From: WHSW01 sp963729075
GTDB lineage: Bacteria; Actinomycetota; Thermoleophilia; Solirubrobacterales; 70-9
Assembly: GCA_963729075.1 (NCBI GenBank)
Contig: CAVSMU010000019.1
Span: 62,001 to 126,000, forward strand
DNA: 64,000 nt
Direction of reading: 5' to 3'
Part shown: positions 58,710 to 64,000 of the stretch, one piece after another
Layout: the number at the start of each line of letters is the position of its first letter
How positions within the stretch are numbered: position 1 is the stretch's first letter
The notes under the pieces: model-generated
The model's database searches: none
What the model saw: the letters and a program-made list of their open reading frames with translations, nothing else
What the model was told of the DNA's origin: nothing
Program-made: the position numbers and the translations under genes

Positions 58710-59474
58710 ATGGAGGTCGATGGAACGAACGCGCTGGTCGTCGGCGGGGCCTCGGGGCTCGGCGAGGCGACCGCGCGAATGCTGCACGCGGACGGCGCCG
58801 CCGTCGTCATCGCTGACCTCAACGCCGACAAGGGCGAGGCGCTCGCCGCCGAGCTCGGCGACGGCGTGAGCTTCGTCGAGGCCAACGTGCTCGAGGCGGA
58901 AGGCGTCGAGGCCGCGGTCGCCGCAGCCAGCGAGGGCGGCGAGCTGCGGGTGTCGGTCTGCTGCGCCGGGATCGGCTGGGCGCAGCGCACCGTCTCGAAG
59001 CAGGGCCCGCACGACCTCGAGATCTTCTCCAACGTCGTCAAGGTGAACCTGATCGGGACCTTCAACGTGCTCCGGCTCGCCGCCGCCGCGATGGTCGACA
59101 ACCAGCCCGACGAGCACGGCGAGCGCGGCGTGTGCGTCAACACCGCCTCGATCGCGGCCTACGACGGCCAGATCGGCCAGGTCGCCTACTCCGCCTCGAA
59201 GGGCGGCATCGTCGGCCTGACGCTGCCAGCGGCCCGCGATCTGGCCGGCCGCGGCGTGCGCGTGATGACGATTGCCCCCGGACTGTTCGACACGCCGCTG
59301 CTCGCCGCGCTGCCGCAAGAGCAGCGCCAAAAGCTCGGCGAGGGGATTCCGTTCCCCTCCCGGCTCGGGCTGCCGACCGAGTACGCGCACCTGGTCGGCG
59401 CGATCATCGCCAACCCGATGCTCAACGGCGAGACGATCCGCCTCGACGGCGCCCTGCGGATGCCGCCCCGGTAG
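58710..59474 (+). CDS. Short-chain dehydrogenase/reductase, 3-hydroxyacyl-CoA dehydrogenase type 2-like
   Basis: 254 residues, classical SDR. Cofactor motif VVGGASGLGEATARML near residue 10, CCAGIGW near 86, catalytic Ser in NTASIAAYDGQIGQ near 148 and YSASK near 162. The length and ANVLEAEGVEAAV, FDTPLLAALP segments resemble type-2 3-hydroxyacyl-CoA dehydrogenases (HSD17B10-like), which would fit the fatty-acid genes of the window. Divergent from egtB. Confidence 0.87.
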   Translation: MEVDGTNALVVGGASGLGEATARMLHADGAAVVIADLNADKGEALAAELGDGVSFVEANVLEAEGVEAAVAAASEGGELRVSVCCAGIGWAQRTVSKQGPHDLEIFSNVVKVNLIGTFNVLRLAAAAMVDNQPDEHGERGVCVNTASIAAYDGQIGQVAYSASKGGIVGLTLPAARDLAGRGVRVMTIAPGLFDTPLLAALPQEQRQKLGEGIPFPSRLGLPTEYAHLVGAIIANPMLNGETIRLDGALRMPPR

Positions 59475-59480
59475 CTCGAT

Positions 59481-59748
59481 GGCCGAGTGGGCCGGCACGG
59501 CCATCGCCGCCGGCGTGGCGCCCGCCCCGGCGTCGGCCACGAACGAGGTCATCGCCGAGGCGGCGATCGAGCTCAGGAACGCCGTGCCGATCGAGCCGCC
59601 GACCTGCTGGCCCGTGTTGACCATCGCCGAGGCGACGCCAGAGTCGCCGTGGTCGACGCCCGCGGTGGCGCTGGACATCGACGGCGCCCATGCCCAGGCC
59701 GAGGACCACCAGGCCGGGCAGGATCGGTTGGAAGTGGCCGGGCGGCTA
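59481..59748 (-). pseudogene. Fragment of an MFS (DHA2-type) drug transporter, frameshifted
   Basis: Minus-strand translation gives PILPGLVVLGLGMGA in one frame and then SSATAGVDHGDSGVASAM, NTGQQVGGSIGTAFLSSIAASA in another, which is the TM11-13 region of EmrB/QacA transporters. The frame switch is near 59680 and both ends of the gene are missing (it runs into the SDR stop on one side). A decayed transporter remnant. Confidence 0.65.
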
Positions 59749-59761
59749 GCGCCCGGGCCTC

Positions 59762-60166
59762 TCAGATCCGCTCGAGCACCACGACCGGGATCTCGCGCTC
59801 GGTGTTGCGCTGGTACTCGTCGTAGTGCTTCCAGTGCGACAGCATCTCGTCCCACATCGCCGGCTTCTCGTCCGGCGTCGCGGTCCGCGCCCGCGCGCGG
59901 AACCGGTCGCCCCAGATCTGCACGCCGACCTCCGGATCGGCCTCGAGGTTTCGAAACCACGCGGGCGGCTCGTCCGATCCGCCCTGCGACGCGACCACGA
60001 GGACGTCGTCGCCGGAGCGACCGTAGATCAGCGGCGTCGTTCGCTCCTCGCCCGACTTGCGCCCGATCGTGGTGAGCAGCAGCACCGGCGAGCCCTCCAG
60101 CCAGTCGTGCCCCTCCTCGCCGTCGGTGGCGCGGTAGCGCTCGACGTGTTCCTTGCCGTAGAGCAT
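59762..60166 (-). CDS. Deazaflavin (F420)-dependent nitroreductase-family protein
   Basis: 134 residues of the DDN/FDOR-A fold. LLLTTIGRKSGEERTTPLIYG near residue 35 in outline, VVASQGGSDEPPAWFRNLEADP near 62 in outline and GDRFRARARTAT near 87 are the conserved blocks that hold F420. ATG 60166 (MLYGKEHVERYRATDG) is chosen as the family start. Usual members reduce quinones or unsaturated compounds. Confidence 0.88.
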   Translation of the reverse strand: MLYGKEHVERYRATDGEEGHDWLEGSPVLLLTTIGRKSGEERTTPLIYGRSGDDVLVVASQGGSDEPPAWFRNLEADPEVGVQIWGDRFRARARTATPDEKPAMWDEMLSHWKHYDEYQRNTEREIPVVVLERI

Positions 60167-60259
60167 CGATCTCGGATGTTCGCATCCCGCCGGCCGGCCG
60201 CGATTCCGCGCACCCGGATGGCGACTTGTTCTCGGTATGCGAGAAGAAGTCGACAGGGT

Positions 60260-60537
60260 CAGTCCGTCCCCTCGTACTCGGGGTCGAACCAGACCCGCTT
60301 TCGCCACGGCGGGGTGATAGCGAACCGCCGGCGCTCGCCGGCGGCGACCGGCTCGAGCGCGATCAGGCGCAGCTGCGAGGCCGGCGTGGTGCGGTCGGAC
60401 TCGCGCGGGGCGAGGGTTCGAAGAAGCCGGTTTCGCGGCTCGGGTGCCAATCGTCCTCGTCGACGAGTTCGTCCTCGCGGCGATCGGGGTCCCAGAGATG
60501 CTCCCCTGGGAGCAGGCCGCGGGATACTGAGCGGGCG
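60260..60537 (-). pseudogene. Broken reading frame of unknown family
   Basis: In the 371-bp gap (60167-60537) the minus strand reads GLLPGEHLWDPDRREDELV, then ETGFFEPSP in one frame and, after a shift near 60410, QLRLIALEPVAAGERRRF and KRVWFDPEYEGTD followed by a stop at 60259-60261. Codon use looks coding in both pieces, but no start or intact frame exists. Probably the 3' end of a lost or frameshifted gene. Family not recognised. Confidence 0.4.
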
Positions 60538-60936
60538 ATGTCGCAGAAGAACGTGGGGATGGTTCGTTCGGTCTACGAGGCCATATCGCGAGAAGACTGG
60601 GATGCAGCGTTCGAAGCAGCCGAGCCGGACTTCGAGCTCGTCCCGCCCAACCACTCCCCGAGCAGCGCACCCGTAAGGGGCGTCAGGGAGGTCAGAGCCT
60701 GGTTTACGGATCAGCGAAAGATGGTCGGCGACTTGTCGGTTGAAGTCGAGGATCTGATCGAGGCCGAGGAGTTGATCGTCGCGCTCATTCGACTCCGGAT
60801 CCGCCCCCACGGGACGGAAGCCGACTTCGAGCTGCGGATCGCTCACCTGTGGGCGGTGGGCGATGGAAAGCTGGTCCGCTGTGAGGTCTTTCCCGAGCGG
60901 GAGAAGGCCCTCGAAGCCGCCGGGCTGTCGGAGTAG
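60538..60936 (+). CDS. NTF2-like protein, tandem copy 1
   Basis: 132 residues of the SnoaL-like fold (MSQKNVGMVRSVYEAISRED start; FELRIAHLWAVGDGKLVRCEVF near 95 in outline). It ends EKALEAAGLSE, a C-terminus shared by the three tandem paralogues here and common in this family. The next ATG starts three bases after its stop region. Function unknown. Confidence 0.78.
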   Translation: MSQKNVGMVRSVYEAISREDWDAAFEAAEPDFELVPPNHSPSSAPVRGVREVRAWFTDQRKMVGDLSVEVEDLIEAEELIVALIRLRIRPHGTEADFELRIAHLWAVGDGKLVRCEVFPEREKALEAAGLSE

Positions 60937-60939
60937 GCG

Positions 60940-61326
60940 ATGTCGGAAGAGAACGTGGAGATCGTGCGCCGGTGCTACGCGGCCCTGGACCGCCGTGATT
61001 GGGAGGGCCTGTGGCGCGAGGCGCACCCGGACTTCGAACTCCGAACCCAGCTTCAGGGGTCCCGACTCGGTCCGGACGAGGCGCAAACGTTCATCGAGGA
61101 TCAGTTCGCGGCGTTTGAGTCCTGGGTAGTAGAGCCGGAGAGATTCTTCGAGAGCGACGATCAGGTGGTGGTCTTCGTCGTCATACGTTCTCGACCCAGG
61201 GGCTCCAGCCGCGAGATCACGATCAAGATCGCACACGTCTGGACTCTTCGGGATGGGACGGTCCTGATAATCGAGACCTTCCCCCAACGAGAGAAGGCTC
61301 TCGAAGCCGCCGGCCTGACGGAGTAG
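60940..61326 (+). CDS. NTF2-like protein, tandem copy 2
   Basis: 128 residues, clearest family member (MSEENVEIVRRCYAALDRRD, then DFELRTQLQGSRLGPDEA). Ends EKALEAAGLTE. The junction DNA around its stop and the next ATG is nearly the same as at the previous junction. Paralogue of copy 1 with moderate divergence, so duplication is not recent in the body of the gene. Confidence 0.8.
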   Translation: MSEENVEIVRRCYAALDRRDWEGLWREAHPDFELRTQLQGSRLGPDEAQTFIEDQFAAFESWVVEPERFFESDDQVVVFVVIRSRPRGSSREITIKIAHVWTLRDGTVLIIETFPQREKALEAAGLTE

Positions 61327-61329
61327 GCG

Positions 61330-61869
61330 ATGTCGCAGTACGCCAGCCCCCCAACGAGAGATGCCGTTGACGCGTTGCTCGCCCGCTGTCCTCGCCTTCT
61401 CGACTGGGCGGCGGCGGCGATCATTCGCTCGCCGTCCGACTCGGCGCTCAGGCGACGACTTGTGGGCCTGTCCATCACGCGCGCCTTCGACGCAATGGCC
61501 CGCAGCGATCTGGACCTCGTGCTGCAGCGATACGACCCCGACGCCGAGGTATGGATGACGGGTATGGCCGGGGTCGGGATCGGTGGCTGTTTTCGCGGCC
61601 ATGAGAGCATCCGCGCCCTTTACGCCGAGGTCGACGAAGCCTTCGAGGAGTGGAAGTGGACGATTCGCTCGGTCGTCGACGGCGGAGATCGCCTCGCCAT
61701 CCGAGCCGACTTTTTCGGCGTCGGTCGCGGTAGCGGGATCGAGACGACCGTGAAGGATGGGGGAACCGCCGGTCGATTCTCGGCTCGCGGGAAAGTGATC
61801 TGGCAGGAGTGGTTCGTGGAGCAGAGCGGGTGGCAAAAGGCCCTCGAAGCCGCCGGGCTGTCGGAGTAG
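61330..61869 (+). CDS. NTF2-like protein, tandem copy 3, with N-terminal extension
   Basis: 179 residues; an extra 40-residue N-terminal helix-rich part (MSQYASPPTRDAVDALLARC) precedes the NTF2 domain (DLDLVLQRYDPDAEVWMTG near 60). Ends QKALEAAGLSE like its neighbours. Three bases separate the previous stop from this ATG. Function unknown. Confidence 0.75.
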   Translation: MSQYASPPTRDAVDALLARCPRLLDWAAAAIIRSPSDSALRRRLVGLSITRAFDAMARSDLDLVLQRYDPDAEVWMTGMAGVGIGGCFRGHESIRALYAEVDEAFEEWKWTIRSVVDGGDRLAIRADFFGVGRGSGIETTVKDGGTAGRFSARGKVIWQEWFVEQSGWQKALEAAGLSE

Positions 61870-61877
61870 CCCGGGCC

Positions 61878-62152
61878 TCAGCACTCGAACCTCGCGATCC
61901 TGATCGGCGGCTTGATGATGTCCTTCGTCAGCTCGTCGCCGCATGCCTTGAGCTCGGCGAGGCTGAGCTCGGCGAGGTCGGGCTCGCGCGTTACAGCGAA
62001 CACCTGGGCGAACGCTTAGGGCCGTTGATCTCGAACCTGCGTCCGGCTCGCGGGACGATGAGCAGTGCTGGCCCGCCGTGACCGTTTCGTGCCCACTTCG
62101 GGCCGAAAACCGCATGGGAATGCGGGTGCGGGTAGTAGAGCCAGTTGTGTGG
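61878..62152 (-). pseudogene. Frameshifted small gene of unknown family
   Basis: Minus strand reads LYYPHPHSHAVFGPKWARNG, LLIVPRAGRRFEINGPK in one frame, then, with one base added near 62014, AFAQVFAVTREPDLAELSL and KDIIKPPIRIARFEC to a stop at 61878-61880. Both halves look coding and join sensibly. No intact start is seen upstream. The last 41 codons could alone be expressed from GTG 62003. Family not recognised. Confidence 0.4.
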
Positions 62153-62239
62153 GCGCCGTATTGGGTGGTGTCGGCAACCCCGGCGATTACCGGAAATTCC
62201 CTGCTAATCGGCGATTTCGAGCGGGAGTCGTGTTGCGAT

Positions 62240-62245
62240 TACGAT
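62240..62245 (+). promoter_or_regulatory. -10 box of the small gene at 62252 (TACGAT)
   Basis: TACGAT, 6 nt before the ATG at 62252. Confidence 0.45.
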
Positions 62246-62251
62246 CGCGCC

Positions 62252-62408
62252 ATGGCCTACCGACGTCAGGGGCGAGATCGAGGATCAACAGGGCCGCGAT
62301 CTCGCCGGGCGCGACTATCAGACGCGGTTAGACGCCCGGATCGTCGCCGCGATCGACGCCCGCCGGGCGTTCGCCGGACGCGAAACTCGTTGGTACTTCC
62401 CGCGATGA
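62252..62408 (+). pseudogene. Small gene with one-base insertion in a G run
   Basis: ATG 62252 reads MAYRRQG, and if the GGGG at 62269-62272 were GGG the frame would go on EIEDQQGRDLAGRDYQTRL, ARIVAAIDARRAFAGRET and RWYFPR to a TGA at 62406, a 51-residue charged protein. The leaderless -10 box argues for a genuine gene. Its 3' end overlaps the opposite-strand gene 62328-62603. Family not recognised. Confidence 0.4.
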
Positions 62409-62603
62409 CTCGTCCTTGGAGCTCTCGAGGAAGTATGCGACGCGCTCCGCGTTGACGGCGACCGGCGTCCCCGTCTTCGCGTTCGTCAGGTGCAACAGCC
62501 CGCGGTGCCCATCCTGAGCCTCCCAGCGATTCCGTACGTCACCCAGAGATTCCCCAACGGTGAGTCTCCTCGTGTGGTCGCTGAAAACGATGATCGTCGA
62601 CAT
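62328..62603 (-). CDS. Small hypothetical protein (91 residues)
   Basis: 91 residues: MSTIIVFSDHTRRLTVGESL, then LLHLTNAKTGTPVAVNAERV and a disordered acidic tail. The central block resembles small beta-barrel proteins with a final conserved VAYF strand, but no family is certain. TAGACT lies 10 nt before ATG 62603. Confidence 0.6.
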   Translation of the reverse strand: MSTIIVFSDHTRRLTVGESLGDVRNRWEAQDGHRGLLHLTNAKTGTPVAVNAERVAYFLESSKDESSREVPTSFASGERPAGVDRGDDPGV

Positions 62604-62613
62604 ACCCCGCGCG

Positions 62614-62619
62614 AGTCTA
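62614..62619 (-). promoter_or_regulatory. -10 box of the 91-residue protein gene (TAGACT)
   Basis: TAGACT on the minus strand, 10 nt before the ATG at 62603. Confidence 0.45.
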
Positions 62620-62627
62620 GTCACGAC

Positions 62628-62822
62628 TCAGGTGATCGCGCCAATCGGCGCTAGCCGGTCGAGCTCGGCGTCGTAGCAGCCCGGCCGGGCCCCCTGCGCG
62701 TACGTCCAGTAGCGCGCCCGTCCGGTCGTTCCAGCGAAACGCCGGGATCGCGCTGGCCTCGAGCCGGTCGAGGATCTCGCGGCCACGGTCGTCGAGCGGG
62801 GTAACGTCACGGTGGTCGACAC
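62628..62822 (-). pseudogene. Small gene broken by two frame switches
   Basis: GTG 62822 starts VSTTVT, then the coding frame moves to DDRGREILDRLEASAIPAF and RWNDRTG, and back to RYWTYAQGARPGCYDAELDR and LAPIGAIT with a stop at 62628-62630. A TAGCCT box (62832-62837) lies 9 nt before the GTG. Reads as a roughly 65-residue protein with two indels. Family not recognised. Confidence 0.45.
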
Positions 62823-62831
62823 GCGTGGTGC

Positions 62832-62837
62832 AGGCTA
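62832..62837 (-). promoter_or_regulatory. -10 box of the broken gene at 62628-62822 (TAGCCT)
   Basis: TAGCCT on the minus strand, 9 nt before GTG 62822. The following 62838-63112 stretch shows no gene I can support. Confidence 0.4.
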
Positions 62838-63112
62838 GGACCCGCAGCGGCCGAGAGGCGGATTTCACTGCCCCGCTGGACGCTTGCCTCCAACGACAAG
62901 GGCTACCGCTTGACCCTCCCCCTGCCCGAGGAAGCCTGGGCGCCTTCCATACGGGGGTCACGCCGCTCGCTTGACCGAGTCCCTTTCGTGAGAGAGGATC
63001 GCCCCCTGTCCACCCCTGGGAGGGCCGACACTAACCGGGACGGACGCCGGACGGTACATCCACTCGCCCGCCGCGTGGCTTCCGCCCAACCCGATCGAGA
63101 GGGAGGGTCACG

Positions 63113-64000
63113 ATGACCGCCAAGTACTCGTCCAGTCTCTACCAGCCGACCGCCCGCGGGCGGACTCGGATGCTCGCGCTCGCGACCGCAGTCGCGCTCA
63201 CGATCAGCGCCGCTCTCGGTGCCTCGACCAGCCGCGCCGATGTCGGCAGCGTCTACTTCGACACCGGCGACAACGTCGGCGCCGGCCAGACCCTCTTCAG
63301 CGGCTTCTTCACCGGCGTCAACAACGTCGGCCTGGGCCGCGAGGTGTTCCCCAACCTCACCAGCGGCCTAAACAACGTCGCCGTCGGGAACCGCGCGCTG
63401 TTCGAAAACACCACCGGCTTCGAGAACAGCGCCAGCGGGAGCCGCGCGCTGCTCTTCAACACCACTGGCTTCCACAACGTTGCCACCGGCGCCGACGCGC
63501 TCCGCTCCAACACCACCGGCTTCAGCAATGTCGGCAGCGGGAACCTCGCGCTGTTCTCCAACACCACCGGCAACAGCAACGTCGCCAGCGGCGACGAGGC
63601 GCTCCGCCTCAACACCACCGGCAACAGCAACATCGCGACAGGCCGCCGCGCGCTGTTCTCCAACGAGACCGGCAACGACAACGTCGCCACCGGCCGCGAC
63701 GCGCTGGAACTCAACAGCACCGGCAGGAACAACGTCGCCACCGGCAGCAATGCGCTGGACTCCAACACCACCGGCGCCGACAACATCGCGACCGGGTTCC
63801 TGGCGCTCGGCTCCAACACGACCGGCAACGACAACGTCGCCACCGGCCGCGAAGCGCTGTTCTCGAACACGACCGCGAACGGCAACGTCGCCACCGGCAG
63901 AAGGGCCCTGTTCTCGAACACGACCGGGACCGCCAACGTCGCCACCGGCCGAAGCGCGCTGTTCGCCAACACGACCGGATCGCGCAACATCGCGCTCGGC
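63113..64000 (+). CDS. Secreted protein of 17-residue repeats (5' part, runs off right edge)
   Basis: 296 residues visible, frame open to the edge. GGAGGG lies five bases before the ATG. Residues 1-43 are a signal peptide (basic start, then MLALATAVALTISAALG and an Ala-rich cleavage zone). From about residue 70 there are 13 complete 17-residue repeats of the type NVATGRRALFSNTTGxx plus the start of another; Asn, Gly, Ala-Leu and NTTG positions are fixed. The pattern is seen in phage tail/adhesin-like beta-solenoid or trimeric fibre proteins, some with a C-terminal endosialidase chaperone. Function here unknown. Confidence 0.82.
   Translation, partial: MTAKYSSSLYQPTARGRTRMLALATAVALTISAALGASTSRADVGSVYFDTGDNVGAGQTLFSGFFTGVNNVGLGREVFPNLTSGLNNVAVGNRALFENTTGFENSASGSRALLFNTTGFHNVATGADALRSNTTGFSNVGSGNLALFSNTTGNSNVASGDEALRLNTTGNSNIATGRRALFSNETGNDNVATGRDALELNSTGRNNVATGSNALDSNTTGADNIATGFLALGSNTTGNDNVATGREALFSNTTANGNVATGRRALFSNTTGTANVATGRSALFANTTGSRNIALG

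Noticed and set aside
57669..59474. Open frame upstream of the SDR that would give a 600-residue protein
   Set aside because: The extra 347 residues are the antisense shadow of egtB; the SDR starts at ATG 58710 with its own -10 box.
60259..62115. 618-residue minus-strand frame through the NTF2-like genes
   Set aside because: Antisense to three convincing plus-strand genes, with shadow-like composition; only its last 60 codons look coding and are listed as part of a broken gene.
63253..63990. 245-residue minus-strand frame across the repeat protein
   Set aside because: It is the antisense of the periodic repeat and inherits its openness; it has no ribosome site or plausible composition.
1..64000. 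CRISPR arrays, cas genes, rRNA operons, replication origin, intact transposase or integrase
   Set aside because: None seen: the only regular repeats are the coding 51-bp units at the right edge, and no gene reads as a transposase, integrase, DnaA or Cas protein.

Overview
The window is very GC-rich (roughly 70%), dense with genes on both strands, and reads like a chromosome segment of an actinomycete outside the classical Streptomyces/Mycobacterium group, most probably class Thermoleophilia (Solirubrobacterales-like). Reasons: strong GC3 bias, many leaderless genes, DipZ, BagA/BagB (Rv3679/Rv3680-like) ATPases, GlpX, ergothioneine genes, a two-subunit (archaeal-type) methylmalonyl-CoA mutase, and a family of NTF2-like proteins ending KALEAAGL[ST]E. 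The taxonomic call is inference.

Layout. 1-5.4 kb: glyA (cut at the left edge), tsaC/sua5, prmC, prfA, DUF1385, rpmE, a conserved housekeeping order on the minus strand, interrupted by two plus-strand genes (an NTF2-like protein and an RTX-type Ca-binding protein). 5.4-9.4 kb: universal stress protein, a TetR regulator divergent from an alpha/beta hydrolase, a lipoprotein, a GNAT. 9.5-13.1 kb: etfB-etfA-ETF:quinone oxidoreductase under a palindromic operator. 13.1-19.1 kb: GH31 glucosidase, B12-binding mutase subunit, response regulator, FAD amine oxidase, mutase large subunit. 19-28 kb: membrane protein, amidase, HAD phosphatase, thiolase, leucyl aminopeptidase, HxlR regulator, acyl-CoA dehydrogenase, MeaB. 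With the ETF genes and the mutase these form a scattered fatty-acid/propionyl-CoA catabolism set.

28-33 kb holds a methyltransferase-GH57-GT4 operon with overlapping stop/start codons, plus a hexapeptide acyltransferase and a second methyltransferase. This is the gene set of the mycobacterial methylglucose lipopolysaccharide (MGLP) locus. 33-38 kb: SRPBCC, DipZ, Lon-N protein, gamma-glutamyltransferase. 37.7-42.6 kb: an FtsZ with a long N-terminal extension, a ParA with its own extension (apparently frameshifted), then divergent bagA-bagB. 43-49 kb: unknown proteins, HxlR regulator, two secreted sulfatases. 49-56 kb: principal sigma factor, YihY/BrkB, glpX, LLM oxidoreductase, epimerase, methyltransferase. 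56.4-59.5 kb: egtB-egtD and a divergent SDR. 59.5-62.9 kb is a zone of broken small genes around three tandem NTF2-like paralogues. The right edge carries the start of a secreted protein built of 17-residue repeats.

Four things stand out. First, two intergenic elements (28.04-28.16 kb and 51.86-52.03 kb) share three sequence blocks at nearly fixed spacing around a hairpin whose two arms differ between copies but still pair; they look like a dispersed structured repeat or RNA family. Second, about 24 genes have a TANNNT box 5-11 nt before the start codon, a leaderless-transcript signature, and in egtB this signature points to an AUC start codon. Third, the MGLP-like locus. Fourth, several genes are broken by single-base indels, often in or next to short G/C runs, which may be sequencing error or real decay; read data would tell.
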